A stretch of 64,000 nucleotides of DNA from Eleusine coracana subsp. coracana (GCA_032690845.1 CM064421.1:38988963-39052962); one strand, 5' to 3'. Counted from the stretch's first letter, positions 1 to 12,117 are shown. Numbers and translations: made by a program. Notes: generated by a model from the letters alone, not told the origin.

Positions 1-2
1 CG

Positions 3-470
3 TTCTGCCTCCGCGACCGCCTCGCCCACCTCTCGGCGTCCTCCTCGGTGACCACCACCACGCGCGCCTCCACGTCGGCCACCGTCTCCCCGTCCTACTC
101 CTCCGGCGGAGGAGACTCTCCGCCGCCGCACCACGTCGCGCTGTCGGCGGACGTCAGCTCGGTGCACGTCTTCGGCGGCTCATCCTTCGTCAACGTCGCC
201 GCTTTCTCGCAGCCGCTGATGCCCACCTCTGCTGTTAATAAGAAACCGACGACGAGGCAAGAATTAGATGCTGCGGCTCATCAGGCGACGAAAGGGAAGG
301 GCGAGATGATGAAGAAGAAGAGCGGCAGGAAGAAGAAGATTGGGAGGTTCCTCTCGAGGCTCGTCGGCGCGGAGAAGCGGCGGCAGGCCGGCGATGAGGG
401 CGACGGCGGCGAGCTCTTCCACTTCAAGACCATGAAGGAGAAGACGCCGTCCAGATGGGTCTTCTTCTGA
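3..470 (+). CDS. Uncharacterised plant protein, C-terminal part (5' end outside window)
   Basis: The reading frame is open from the left edge to a TGA at 468-470, so the start lies upstream of the window. The first visible residues, FCLRDRLAHLSASSS, resemble the N-terminal Cys-containing FCLRDRL-type motif of small uncharacterised plant proteins; this is recalled from memory, not searched. A low-complexity Ser/Thr/Pro region follows, then a strongly basic stretch (KKKSGRKKKIGRFLSRL) and a conserved-looking C-terminus ending SRWVFF. The basic run could be a nuclear-localisation or membrane-surface signal, which is inference. High GC3 and a sharp fall to AT-rich DNA after the stop support real coding. 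An internal Met at position 48 is not a credible start because the frame continues upstream. No function is assigned. Confidence 0.7.
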   Translation, partial: FCLRDRLAHLSASSSVTTTTRASTSATVSPSYSSGGGDSPPPHHVALSADVSSVHVFGGSSFVNVAAFSQPLMPTSAVNKKPTTRQELDAAAHQATKGKGEMMKKKSGRKKKIGRFLSRLVGAEKRRQAGDEGDGGELFHFKTMKEKTPSRWVFF

Positions 471-1669
471 ATTCCCTTCGAATTCGATCAGGTGCCGACG
501 CCATTTGATTTACTCTCCTCCTCACGACTTTTCTTCGAGTACCCCCACCTGTGCTTGATCTGCAGTTTTTAATTTCCCGGATGAACTTTCTGGGCTGTGA
601 TGGAGTAATTAGCCATCGGCTGTTCATGATTTTGTACCTCATCATAACGGTACGTCATAGCCTTCTGTAATTAGCCATAGCCATGGGGGAACTGCATAAG
701 CTTATTATTCCGCAAAAAAAAAAAATGTTACGTAGAAAATATTATCAAGGAATTGTACTGTGGATGCTCCTGTATGCATAGCCTTCTGTATAGTTTGTGT
801 TGCAAGAAATTCTTTCAACTCCTAAAGGGATTCTAATGAAACTTTTTTTTTTTGCGATAACCATTCTAATAAAACGGAATTACTTCGTTCAAAAACTTAT
901 TTATTCTATATCTGCACTTCTGTTGTTTATTTATTGCAATGACCAACTGCATGATTGAGATACGAAAATAAACATACGGAGTTGGACAAAATCGTTCAAA
1001 GAAACGGAATGTTTCGTGCTTGTACAATAGTAAATTGGTCGGTCGTACACTCGTACAGTCATCTATGATTCATTTCTCTGTTCTCTCTTTGATACTGCTA
1101 GTTTCATTTCGGGAATTAAGGCACGAGTATCACCTTAGTACTCCAAGACTTGACCAGTTCAACTTCTTTGCTCTTGGTGTTTTGTCTCCTAGCGTGCCGA
1201 ATCCTTCGCGCGTCTCTTTTGCTTTTATGATCTCTTTTGCTGGTATCATATCGTTTCGATGTGAAGTTAGCTTGTCCTGTTCTGGGCTCGTTTATACTTG
1301 GGCCATCTGTCCATCATCTCGTTTGGTTGGGCAGGGTAGCTCAACAAAGCAACACCATCGATCCGATGTTGCCGACGGGGAGACTGGATTTTTAGTTCCA
1401 CGAGCGAATTCTTTCCTACTGCTCTTTCTATGCAGCATATGCATCGTTTTATGTGATTTTTGAGAGAAGAACCTACTTGGGACGAGAAAACATCACATGC
1501 ACGGGCAAATGTCAAAGCTCCTCATTTAGAGGTAGAAGCAAGCATAGGAGGAGATGGGCCTAGATGCATGGTAAAGGGTTGGTTTCTGCCGCTACTTTGG
1601 AAAGCTGCCTTCAAATGGTCCCTAAAGTGTAGATACAGCAATGTACCAATAAATTGGCCAGACTACTTT

Positions 1670-1707
<38 letters not shown>

Positions 1708-4200
1708 AAGAATATAAAACAAAAATCTTGTGACAGAAGCCAAGGGCAAAAGCACTATCAATTCTTTTAGAGAGGAGGCTGAGACACCTACGTCGAGCGG
1801 CGCTCAATCATGGGTGGCCACGACCGCGGCGAGCGGCATTGCCACATAGGATGAGCCCAATTCTCTCTCTCTCACTCACTCGATCTCTCTCTACAATGTA
1901 TGACACTTTATTTAGACATTGGCAAAGCAGCATGTAACTTTGATCAGTAGTTGCACTAATATGTTAGTACAAATATTATGAAAATCTTTGTTATACCATC
2001 TTAATAACTTATATGTGGTCGGTAGAATGTTGTTCCAAAGCGTCATATGGTTTTGGGCTTTTGGCTCATGAGGGCCATAAAATTAGCATTGACATAGAAA
2101 AACTAGAATTGCCAGGTAGCAACAGGTGTTTGTGTTGCTTGTCAACTGTTGGTGATCTTTTAAAACTTGGATTGGAAATAATATGGCTTCTCTCTTAGGG
2201 CGGAAAAGACTTTCAATAATGAAGAAAAAAACTGCTAGGTACCTAATAACTTAGGCCTGTCAAGCAACAAGCATCTTTATTAGCTATATGATTAATTAGA
2301 GTAATGAACCTTAAATCTCTATAACTTATTAACTTAGATGAGGTCGTCATTGGTGTTGGTTTAGCATTGACTTGTTTTGTCTTGAAAGGATTTGTTTCTT
2401 AACCAAAAAAAGAAAACATGCAGGACTCTAATTCTTTCACACGTTGATGGACTCTAATTCACAATCAGAATCGAACTCACAAAGTTTTTTATTATCACAA
2501 TCGGACTCTTCTTTTGGAGATAGAAGCATGCCATATCCACATAGAGGCAAAACACGAAAGCTAAAAAAAAAGGTCCAGTACGTTCAAACCTGAGGCAATA
2601 TATCAATCAAAGAAAAAACACACATATATGTCAAAAGTCAGAGCTGCTAATTTTTTCTTCATCATACGTTAAATTGGTGTATTTGGGATATTAGTAACTG
2701 AACTGCATAATACAAATAATCTACCTATATAGAAAATAATATGTCTATACATTCTTGTATTTTTCTGAAACACGTAGCAAAGCATAAACACTTTGCTAGT
2801 AGTTAAGAAAAACATAGCGTGGAGTTTCTGGATAACCAAGTCAGAGTTCGAGTAGATCTGTTCCGTTCATCTACGCAACCCTGCATCCACGACGAAATAG
2901 GATGTGGAAGAATATTCGTGTAGACATACATGACTGAATCCAACCAAGCGGTCAATGAAACAAATAAAATCTCGGCGATAGGATATTGACTCGTCGTGCA
3001 AACCCGTAAACAGGCGAAGGAGCTGTAGAAAACTGAGTTGACCAGACTCTGTATCTGGTTCTTGTCCGAGTGGTTATGTCTGGTTGGATGAGAGCTATGG
3101 TAGCATCCAGCTCGATCAAACATGGAAACACATCATCAGCCGTTGGAAGCTGGAACCGGCCAGCCGCACGGATACATTATTATATATATTTTTTCCAAGT
3201 GCCAATCAAGCTAGAGTAGTCAGCGAAGCGGCTGTTGTGCGTGCCTGAAACCATACTGTCGCGTGTCGGCTGTGGAAGTTGCACATCCTGAAAATGCGAT
3301 GGCTGACGGGTCACCAGACGGGGACCCGCGAACGACTCGAGACGTGGAAAGCCAAGCCGGCCAGCATGGCAGCACTGCACGAGCGCCCGTTCTTCGAAAG
3401 TGCACCATATCGTGCTCGCGAATCTTCTCGGCAGCAACCAGCCGTGGTGGCTAGGGCGTCACAGCGTCCGGTCTCAGATCTGTTCGCGTTCGTCAGGTGC
3501 AGCGTGCAGGCAGGCGCGTGGATGTGGAAAAAACAACGGTTTCTTTCGGCGGAGCAATCTGGGATCCAGACTTCGGATCGGGTTTCCGCAGTACGGGAGC
3601 CTAAGTTGCGGCAAGGCTCATGTCGTGTAATCGTGTTGATTGAAGCCAGCCGCCGGGAACTAGTGGACGACGAACTAAGGTTAGCGGCTTTATGGGCCAG
3701 ATCAGAGAGGAGATCAAGCAAGACGGCTGGTTTGATCTGGCCCAAAAAGTCGCATAGGAGAGATGACTCATGTAGCAGCAAAGATCTCACCCTTGAAAGG
3801 GCGTGAGGAGAGTGCGTTGTGGTACTATGGACTGATGTTTTTCAGCTTCTTTTTAGGCCTATCTTGAACTGAAACTTTCATTTCTAAAAGAAACGGGATC
3901 CCAAGTCAAACACATAGAATTGATTTTGCCGTCTATTTCAATCCAACAAGAATTGTTAGTGCAGAAAATTTTCTAACAAATATTTGGTTACACAGATAAC
4001 AGAATTTGAAGAGAGACATGGACTCATAGGAATTTTAATTTATTAGAGGTTGGACCTCATATTTATTTTCCATAAGAATTCTTAAGGATTTAGTAGGATT
4101 CAATCCTACACTGGTCAAAGGAAATTTTAGTATAGGGAAGAATCCCAGAAGAATCCTATATTTTTTCTTCATTCCGAAGGAGGTCTACGACGATAAGATC
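471..4200. other. Intergenic, no gene recognised
   Basis: This is AT-rich DNA downstream of the first gene, probably including its 3' UTR (to about 700). It holds A-rich runs near 710-725, a CT microsatellite at 1671-1706 and a second short CT-rich patch near 1861-1895. A moderately GC-rich stretch at 3200-3800 contains overlapping short frames on both strands, but none has a recognisable domain and I do not call a gene. AT-rich sequence around 3870-4170 has the texture of a degraded MITE, but I could not find clean termini. Confidence 0.5.
1671..1706. repeat. (CT)18 microsatellite
   Basis: An uninterrupted CT dinucleotide run of 36 bp. The short frames that cross it encode only Ser-Leu or Glu-Arg repeats and are not genes. 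Confidence 0.95.
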
Positions 4201-4576
4201 ATCCTATTACATGTGCAACATGTCACCCTTAATCAAGAAGAATCCATTCCCACATGCTCCATGACTTCGCGTGGTTATCCACTTAACACAAATGACACTT
4301 CAAAATGTACCAGATCATTGATAATCGCTTGATAACTAAAGTCAGCTACTTTTCCGTACTATTTCCGCTCCGATGTGATCTCCATTCAGCACGGCATACA
4401 AACGTACTAGCATAGTAATAACATGCAAATCCACACACCACACAAAAACCGTCAAACTCACCTAGCTTCGTGTACCGTGCATTAGCCACTGCCCCACTGC
4501 TCCAATGGCGGGCGTCCGGCGGTACTTGTTGCTCCGGCAGCCCCCTACGCCTCGCGAGCTGAAGCCTGAAGCGGCT

Positions 4577-5766
4577 ATTAGAGTAATTTTAGTGGAGTGA
4601 TTAAATGGATCTCTAAATCCTCTTTTAGCCATCCAAATGCAAAAACACAACTTCAACCCTTGACTATATGAGTCTCTAAATTTATTGGCTTATCAAATTT
4701 TGGAGCAAACCTCCAAGGAATAAAGGGTCATTATTTTTTTCTCAAAACATGGCCCCCCTATTTTTTTCTTTTCTCTCCTCTCATCTGCTCCTCTCCCGAC
4801 GCGAATTGAGGGCAAGCTTCTGCCGCCGCTGGCGACTTGTCCCACGCCTCCGGCCGGTGTCCGCCCTCCTGGCCCACATGAAGCTCTGCCTCCGTCGCCG
4901 CGCCGCGGCCATGGCTGCCCTGGACGCGGGCGTCCCCACCGAGTCTGTCCGTGCAGATCTCGAACAACGAGACAACCAGTTGACAACGCCGAAGGTCGCA
5001 CACGAAGCAGAGGCGGCCGTCGAGCGCATCGCGCTCGGCCTTGGGCACGAGCACCTTGATCTTCTGCACGACGTGAACGCCCCACCCGGCCTTGAGATCT
5101 GGCATGTAGAGGTGCCGTGCAGTCACGTCAACGGTCTCCCTGTAGCCGTCCCCGGTCGCCGCGTAGACCTCAATGAACTGGCGCACGGTGCGGTGCCTGA
5201 GCTCGCACGCGTTGGCCTTGGCGGCGGCGGTCGTCCGCGCTGCGGTGAATTGGTAGTTGCCGTCGGACTCGATCTCCCAGCAGTGGTCGAGGCGAAAGAC
5301 CACCGGCGCCGACGAGGCGTGGACCTCACCCGGGGCAGCCGAGGGCTTCCACACGACACCCGCTCCTAGATCCGGTTGAGGCGATGGCGCTGTTGGTTCT
5401 CGAGCGCCCTGACGACGTCCCAACCGGTGGACGAGGTGGAGGGCTCGGGTGCGGGAGCGGGGGCGGGGGCGGCCCAGGAGATGAGCGGCTCGGCGGAACA
5501 AATGCTGGGGACGGCGGTAGGGCCTCAGCAACGGCGCCGGCGGAAGCAGCAGAGGGAGGCGGCGGCGGGAGAAACATAGGCAGCCGACGGCGCGAGTACG
5601 GGAGAAGGTGGGAGGAAGAAAGGTCCATGGGGCCTACCGGCAGATGGATAGAGAGTTAATTTTAGTCAGTTGAATTGGAGTGAAAATTTGTTTGGACCTC
5701 TAAAACTTAAAATTAGGCCTTTAAAATAAAATATAAAGCTCTGAATTTAGTGTGAGGGCTGAAGTT
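4577..5766. mobile_element. Probable Pack-MULE-like DNA transposon with GC-rich captured core
   Basis: About 1.19 kb splits the BAHD pseudogene exon. The ends are AT-rich and the core (about 4750-5640) is strongly GC-rich, the usual texture of grass Pack-MULEs that carry captured gene fragments. The bases either side, GCTATTAG on the left and GCTGTTAG on the right, may be a slightly diverged 8-9 bp target duplication. AACTTCAACCCTT at about 4649 and the reverse complement of the right end (AACTTCAGCCCTC) look like inverted termini. TAATTTTAGT...GGAGTGA occurs in direct orientation at both ends, so the termini may be compound. The superfamily assignment is inference from TSD length, end pairing and GC profile. 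Confidence 0.5.
4758..5531 (-). pseudogene. Captured gene fragment of unknown identity inside the GC-rich transposon
   Basis: A 257-codon open frame spans the GC-rich core on the minus strand. Its middle part (WEIESDGNYQFTAARTT, then KANACELRHRTVRQFIEVYA) reads like real protein sequence, while both flanks are Arg/Pro-rich frame noise. I do not recognise the family. Since it lies entirely inside the presumed transposon, the simplest reading is exon sequence captured from elsewhere in the genome. There is no sign of its own promoter or of an independent gene model. Confidence 0.35.
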
Positions 5767-6029
5767 GCTGTTAGACATTGACGATCACGATAGGCTGCGG
5801 CTGCACATCTCTGTCATCCTATTCTTCCGTAGGAATGAGTCCATGATACAGCAAAGGAGCCCGAGCGGTTGGCACAGCTGCTCGGAGAGGGGATCTGATC
5901 TTCAACGCTGGAGAGGGCGGAGATGCACTCTCGTTGAGGTTTCTCATGTTCTCGACGGGCACCATCGAGCGCGGTGCACGAACGGCTGATCCCACTGCTG
6001 GGTGCTGGCGCTGATCGAGTAGAACACGC

Positions 6030-6320
6030 CTAAGCTAGATCTCCCTTATGATCAACTAATCGTCGATCGAGTTGGGGATGTCGTACATAATCGACCCCTC
6101 GTAAGGTCTCCAACATTAGGCGTGGCCGAGTTAGGCTGGCCGGCGGCATAATCTTCGAGTCCAATGGGAACATGTCCTGCATCGGCACTGCTACTCTTGC
6201 ATGCGGTGGACGCTGTGACGGGCTGTCCACCACGTCCATCTTCCCAGTAACCATGGCTGCGGTGGGATTGGACGACGTTACCACCAGGATGCTCTGCAGC
6301 TCCTTGACACTGCAGTGTTC
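6030..6320 (-). pseudogene. Fragment of the coiled-coil (WEB-like) gene at 13.3-14.6 kb
   Basis: On the minus strand this stretch translates to a degraded copy of the C-terminal region of the gene at 13299-14600. Shared pieces are SS-PTAAM, KMDVV...SPS, PHARV-V, the DSKI-PPA-LTRPR block and VY/VDY...DHKG. Only the part from the LQS-ILVATSS region to the DDHKG region is present, and neither the coiled coil nor the native C-terminus survives. It abuts the truncated BAHD 5' fragment, so pieces of two different neighbouring genes were joined here in one rearrangement or in successive ones. Non-functional. Confidence 0.75.
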
Positions 6321-7012
6321 AAGAATTTATAGTTGTATCACGATTCAAAAACGTAGATTAGAAGTCCTTCATGACAATGACTCGTTGCATCGATCTAATA
6401 GACTCATCACTATCAGGATATGCGCATAGGCGCATATTAATGCACAAATCCAATCCCAGTAGTCGTTGCATTAAGTATTGCACTTTATAAAACTTGGGAT
6501 CAATGCAAATTAAAACCCGCTAGACTTGTACAATTATCGACTCTAAAAAATGCAGTTCTTCAGTGGTATGACGTCCATGAACAATAAATGAAATCAATTA
6601 CTACTTACTAAAGACAATTTGGTTTCAATTCGAGTTAGATTATTAGTGATAAATACGTAGCAGATAAGATTTATCTTTTAACAGTTTGGAGGAGTAATCA
6701 GGGCACAGATAATAAAGACTGGCATAGTTATGTGATTAAAAATCGTTTTTTTCAATGGTAGCTGATCATGTGGAAGTTGCTCTTCGTAATAGCTACACCT
6801 AGTGTTTTCCATCCAAAAACTGGTAACATCACCCTTAATTACATGTGCAACACGACACCTTTAATCAGGAAGAATTCAGTTCCACATGCTCAATGACCTT
6901 ATCTAACTAGCTAATTCCAACCCAAAAGGATGTAGGATGCAAATCCACACACCACAAGGACACCAATCTAACTCACATCCTTGTTTCCTCTTGCACATTA
7001 GTCACTACTCCA
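6321..7012. other. Upstream region of the BAHD acyltransferase
   Basis: AT-rich sequence between the pseudogene cluster and the BAHD gene. The distal part is unremarkable. From about 6820 to the ATG it is a diverged duplicate of 4200-4500, which means it was probably part of the copied promoter and leader. I could not pick a confident TATA element. Confidence 0.45.
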
Positions 7013-8496
7013 ATGATGGCAGCTTTAAAGTTTATTGTGCGTAGGCATCCTGCGGTGCTCGTTGCTCCGGTAGCCCCGACGCCTCGTGAGCTGAAGCGGC
7101 TATCGGACATTGACGACCATGATAGGATGCGGTTCCACGTCTCTGCCATCCAATTCTACCGTAGGAATGAGTCCAGGAGCGGGGTGGATCCTGCGATGGT
7201 CATCCGGGACGCCATTGCCAAGGCTCTTGTGCACTACTATCCGTTGGCTGGGCGCCTTATAGAACTAGCAGGGCGTAAGCTCGCTGTTGATTGCACTGGT
7301 GAGGGTGTACTGTTCGTCGAAGCTGACACTGACGTCCGCTTAGAGCAGTTTGGTGATGCCTTACTGCCGCCATTCCCGTGGATTGAGGAACTATTTCCCG
7401 ATGCTCCTAGTTCTTTTTCTGACATCCTAGATGCCTCGCTCCTACTCTTCCAGGTACATCCTTGTCATGTCAATTTTTTTTTTGTCATTGCTTTGTTGAT
7501 CTTCTAGAAATTAAAACATGCGTGTGTTTGGCTCGTTCAGGTTACACGGTTGGCATGTGGAGGCTTCATCTTGGCGGTGCGTATCAACCATACTATGTTG
7601 GATGGGCAGGGACTAACACAGTTCCTCGGCGCTGTGGCAGAGCTAGCTCGGGGTGCGTTGGCGCTGACAGTACGTCCTGTTTGGCAACGCGAGTTACTGG
7701 AGGCGCGCAATCCACCACGACCTAGTTTCCCGCACCCTGAGTTCAACGAGGTACCAGATGCCAATAGCATCACCATGTCTCTTGATCAGATGGTGTGCCA
7801 CGCCTTCTTGTTTGGCCCCAAAGATGTGGCCACCTTACGATCCCAGCTTACCGCGCACCTTCAGAAGAATGCCACGAGGTTTGACATCATTTTGGGGTGC
7901 CTTTGGAAGTGTCGCACGATCGCACTTTCACCAGACTCTAACCAGGAGATGAGGTTGATGTTATCTGTCGATGCCCGTGTCCGCCATAAGGAAACCGAGA
8001 TCGGCATCCCCACCGGCTATACGGAAACGCGTTCGCGACCCCGGTTGCCATATCTACAGCGCGTGAGCTCTGTACGAATCCTCTCAGCTACGCAGTGGAG
8101 CTGATAAAGAAGGCCAAGGATGAGGTTGATATAGAGTACATGCGGTCAATGGCCGACATCACGGTGCTGCAGAAGAGAATCTACAACATACCGTCAACAT
8201 GCATGTATTTGGTGGCGGACACCATAAGGGCCAGGTGGAGTGAACTCGACTTTGGGTGGGGCAAGCCGGTGTACCACGGCCCGGCAGAAGTTTCCGGAAT
8301 CCCCTTGTTGTCTTGGATTTCAAGCTTCCTCTTGTCCTTCAAGAATGCCAAGGGCGAGGAATGCGTCGCCTTGCCGATGTGCCTGCCTGCCCCCGCCATG
8401 GACAGGGTCATGGAGGAGATGGACACGCTGCTGCGTGCACCTGCTGGTGATGCCGCTCTGCAGCAGACCAACAGGATCATGAGATCCGCTCTCTGA
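7013..8496 (+). CDS. BAHD-family acyltransferase (alcohol O-acyltransferase-like), with one frameshift
   Basis: Two exons: 7013-7453 and 7541-8496. The 87-bp GT-AG intron sits directly after a Gln codon and before VTRLACGG, the intron position typical of BAHD genes. Family hallmarks are YPLAGRL in exon 1, CGGF...NHTMLDG with the catalytic HXXXD at about residue 164, and DFGWG at about residue 383. BAHD enzymes are cytosolic and transfer acyl groups from acyl-CoA to alcohols or amines. The sequence recalls the benzyl alcohol O-benzoyltransferase-like clade; the substrate is unknown. Near 8021, between GIPTGY and the next conserved block, one base is missing. The upstream frame stops at about 8104, while the downstream frame continues with GNAFATPVAIST to the normal C-terminus. 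This is either a recent pseudogene or a sequencing error. It may start at 7013 or at the adjacent Met at 7016. Confidence 0.8.
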
Positions 8497-11264
8497 ATCA
8501 ACGACGCCCCGGTGTCACACCTGCTTTCTCATGGGCCAACCATTACAACAACTACAAAATCGCGTCACCGACTATATATTTGTGTAATATAAGAAATGTC
8601 ACCAAGTAAGCATAATTTATTAGTCACTTAAAATGTGACTTTGCATGGGCTACTATGTTTGTAAATTGTAATATTGTTTCATGGAAATAGTCATCTCATT
8701 TCCTAAACTTACAGACTAAGCACGCAAATATGCAGATTTAGAACTTTGATGACTATGTTTAATTATTTGATTTTACTAGGCTGCGGGTAGTACTGGTTAT
8801 GTGGGATTTGGATAATGAACATGCAACGAGTTGATTTACTCAGGCGAGTGCCATAGCCTATATGCTAAGCATGATAAGAGCATGATTTCACAAATCAAAC
8901 TGGCCGGACGATGTCGTGATAAAATACTTTCATTTTAGATCAGACGACTTGTGTTTAATCAATCCTAGAATCCCTTATGTTCAGGGACAAAGTAAATACA
9001 TACGTAGAAATATGGCCCGCAAAGAACGTTGTTTGTTAATTTACCCGGTGTCGCCTTGGTTATCCACAGACAAAAAATAGTTATCTATTATATATATATA
9101 TATTTGACCAAGAAAAAAAGACATCAGTTCGTTCTCAAGTGCTAGCAATTACCATATTAATTAGCAAAAAAAGAAAAAATTATTCACCACTATCATTATA
9201 AAAATTTAGACTAAAATACCTCTTCGTAAAATTTTAAAATTACCCACTAATGCCATTATAAAAATCTTAGACTAATATACCCTTTCATGAAATTTTAAAA
9301 TTACCCACAACTTCTATTATGAAAGTTTTACCAAAAATACACCTATTAATAATATTTTTGAATTACCTACCACATTTATTGATTTGATCTTTTGATTTAA
9401 ATAACCTAGAAAATTGAAAGCAAAAAATAGAACCGCTCATGCATGCATGGCATCCCCGTTATCCCCTGCTTGGGTGAAGCATCACAATACTTTTTTTTTC
9501 TTACGTGAAACATAGGAAAGAAAATCCTACGTATTGTTACATAAAAAAAAGGAAAAATAATTTAGGGAACCATATTAGCGTGAACCAATATGCTCCACCA
9601 AGAGGGTTTTTTCTTGACCTAATGGAAAAATTGAAACTCTACAAATATGAAGTTCTTTATTTCATCTTAGTAACAACTTTAAAATAAACTCTATGTAAAA
9701 ACATGCAATTTTGAGAAGAAAACAAAAAAATAAAATAAACTTTAGCCACCTCTTGATATATAGGTCACTATTCTAAGGGTTACATAATTGTTTTGAAGTA
9801 CAATAAAATAGTTACAATTAAAAAATAGCCCAAAAATAACATTTTATACAACAAAAATAAAATACTATTCTAAAGAGACAACGGTACATGCATAAAGAAT
9901 AAAATATTATTACAATAATTTTTTAGTCAGCTATTTTAAAGAAATTTTATCAATTAAACAATATATGACGTTCACCTAGATGTCATCTTTTCTTTAAGCC
10001 TATGAGCTTTCATGCTAGATCAGTGCCCCTCTCCATGTGCAGTCACTAGCGGCAGATCTAGATAGGAGCATGGAGAGATAGTTGTCCCCATATAATATTT
10101 ATAAGAAAGTTGATTACATGTATTTCCTAATGTGACGTATACATATATATTTTGGTAAATATGAGTGATTTTTACCTAATTGCACATCTGATTGCAAGAA
10201 AAGGCCTACATGGATAGTGGGATCATTGAATTGTCCTTTATCGATATCACTTAGTGACCTTTCCATAGCATGAGTTGGGGTAAATCATATTGCTTTAGTT
10301 GGTACCCCCGTAATTAGAATCCTAAAAATCCACCGCTAGCAGTCACCCGCATGAGTTACATCGTGAAAAAGAGTCAACCTCATCACCAAAGAAACATGTC
10401 AATTCTATGGCAAGGAATTACTCAAATATGATAAGCCACACAATATTTGATAATTCCTTGATGGCGTGAAGAGAGGAATTACATCAACGGTGATGGCAAC
10501 ACAAGCATATAATTGTTTGCATACCAGCAATGACATGTGGGTTATAGTACTAGCATGAGTACATAAGTTATGGATAGCCAAATGAGGATGTCGTACCCGC
10601 TTCAGTATGGGTCAGAGTTCAAGGCAAGAAAACATTGCAAGCAGATGAAGTAGCGAAAACTCCGAAATCATATGTCAGTGAATAAATAGGAAACTTGTTG
10701 CCAGATATTATGAGAGAAATGGGCTAATGAAAGACATAAAGTTGTCTGCTAGACCAATAAACTCAGCAAGTTGATGGTAAATAAGCTGAAGTCTAAGTAT
10801 CTCCCCAACAATCTGATTATCCATAAAACTACATTTAAGAAGTCAGTTTTTCACAAAAATATTATAGTTTTTTATGACACATTAATGATCAAGTATTTAA
10901 GTCTATAGTTTTATGATACAACTCCTTGAATCTATAGTTTTTTTATACTTTTATCAAATTATCTATAGTTTTGCTAAAGTTAGTCAATATATATAATGGA
11001 ACATGTGTAATATCAAAGCTAAGAAGTTGAGAAAGAGAGAGATAATGATCACAAAGTTCATATTATCATGTTAATTTATTCTAACATTATCAAACATAAT
11101 AAAAAGTCTAGCCGCGCAAATGGACGGGCGTCTTACTAGTTTGCCTCTTATTCAATCATGACAAGAAGCTCTTTCATGATTCTAATTACTTTCTCTTTGC
11201 TTGTTTGTAATCCTTAAGATTTTGTTTTTTTCTTTTTCTATTTGTACTGCGATCGTCCACTTTC
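8497..11264. other. AT-rich intergenic stretch, no gene seen
   Basis: This begins with the BAHD 3' flank (ATATAAGAAATG near 8590) and continues as AT-rich DNA with a short TA run at 9089-9105. The only structured sequence is the imperfect tandem repeat listed separately at 9180-9380. The few short frames lack domain signatures and coding-like base composition. It is probably old transposon debris. Confidence 0.5.
9180..9380. repeat. Imperfect tandem repeat, about 60-bp period, 3-4 copies
   Basis: The motif pattern CATTATAAAAAT-TTAGACTAA-ATACC followed by AAATTTTAAAATTACCCAC recurs at about 9195, 9255 and 9317, with increasing divergence to the right. The function is unknown. Confidence 0.6.
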
Positions 11265-11265
11265 A

Positions 11266-12117
11266 TATATATATAGAGCACCTTTACAATGGGCTGGAAT
11301 TAATACAGGCCGTCCATTTTTTTTTATCCAACGGTTTTGATTTAACTATACTATATTGATCCTCTAAGTAGTATGAATCAATTTTGTGAAGTAGTATAAA
11401 ATAAGTAGGGGTATTATAGGAAAAAATAATGATAGACTATAATTTTATTAATTTTTAAATAAATTAAATCACTTATTACTTATTAAAATAAAATAAAAAC
11501 TAATTTATATCTTTTCAAAAGTTCTGTGTTCATTTTCATTTCTCTCCATTCCCGTCATCGGTGCAGCACACGGGTCGCCGCCGCCGGGCGCAATAGCCTT
11601 GTCACTCGCCTTTCGCCGTCCAACGTGCGCGAGTCTCGCCGCTCGTCGGCAGCCGTTAGTCGACGCTGCGCCAGGCCCGAACGCAGAAGATGCCGGAAGC
11701 GGGGCTGCAAGGATCAGGATGCACACGGGGAGAAGGAATTGCGCCGGTCGTCACGCGAGAAGAAGAGCGCCCGTCGGGAGAACAAATCGCGCCCGCCGGG
11801 AGAACTGATACGCCGGAAGTGGTGGCCTTGCGACGATGCCGGAAGAACACTGGACGAGGATGGTGGAATCGGCGGCTGCAGCAGATTTGAGAATCGTCGG
11901 TCGGCCGAAGGCGGAAGCGGCGGCGGCGTACATGCAGGATTCTGAGAAAACGTTTCGTTATCAAATTACTCTGTGCCCTGGGTGGCATTTACGTAGTTAG
12001 TTAAATTAGATAGTTAATTACTTTTCTACCAATCTAAATGAACGGTCAGATGAGGACTATACTACATTGAAGTTTCAATGTAGTATAGCCCACCGTAACG
12101 GGGCTCTATATATATAG
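11266..12117. mobile_element. Inverted-repeat DNA element with GC-rich core
   Basis: TATATATAGAGCACC with downstream ATGGGCT on the left pairs with the reverse complement of the right end (TATATATAGAGCCCC, then GTGGGCT), giving imperfect terminal inverted repeats of about 30 bp. Just inside the right end is a perfect hairpin at 12057-12088, with 14-bp arms CTATACTACATTGA / TCAATGTAGTATAG and a 4-nt loop. A related half-hairpin occurs inside the left end near 11345. The core at 11570-11940 is GC-rich and carries overlapping frames of no recognisable family, as expected for captured sequence. The superfamily is uncertain because the AT-repeat ends hide any target duplication. Confidence 0.5.

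Larger units (their letters stand above)
4200..5860 (+). pseudogene. BAHD acyltransferase 5' fragment (promoter plus start of exon 1), broken by a transposon
   Basis: The segments 4200-4576 and 5774-5860 match, in order, the upstream region and first exon of the BAHD gene at 7013-8496. Shared landmarks are the leader (TTACATGTGCAACA...CACATGCTC), the ATG at about 4505, the CCTCGCGAGCTGAAG codons, and after the interruption the GACATTGACGA...TTCCGTAGGAATGAGTCC segment. The two halves are separated by about 1.2 kb of unrelated, GC-rich DNA (next entry). Beyond about 5860 the similarity ends and no YPLAGRL, HXXXD or DFGWG region follows. It is therefore a truncated, interrupted duplicate that cannot make an acyltransferase. 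The evidence is direct comparison within the window. Confidence 0.75.

Noticed and set aside
3263..3806. Overlapping frames of 60-175 codons around 3.3-3.8 kb
   Set aside because: Frames on both strands overlap with no domain, no plausible splice structure and no base-composition support.
4749..5369. Plus-strand 206-codon frame in the GC-rich transposon core
   Set aside because: No family resemblance. The minus strand has the more protein-like sequence, and both lie inside a probable transposon.
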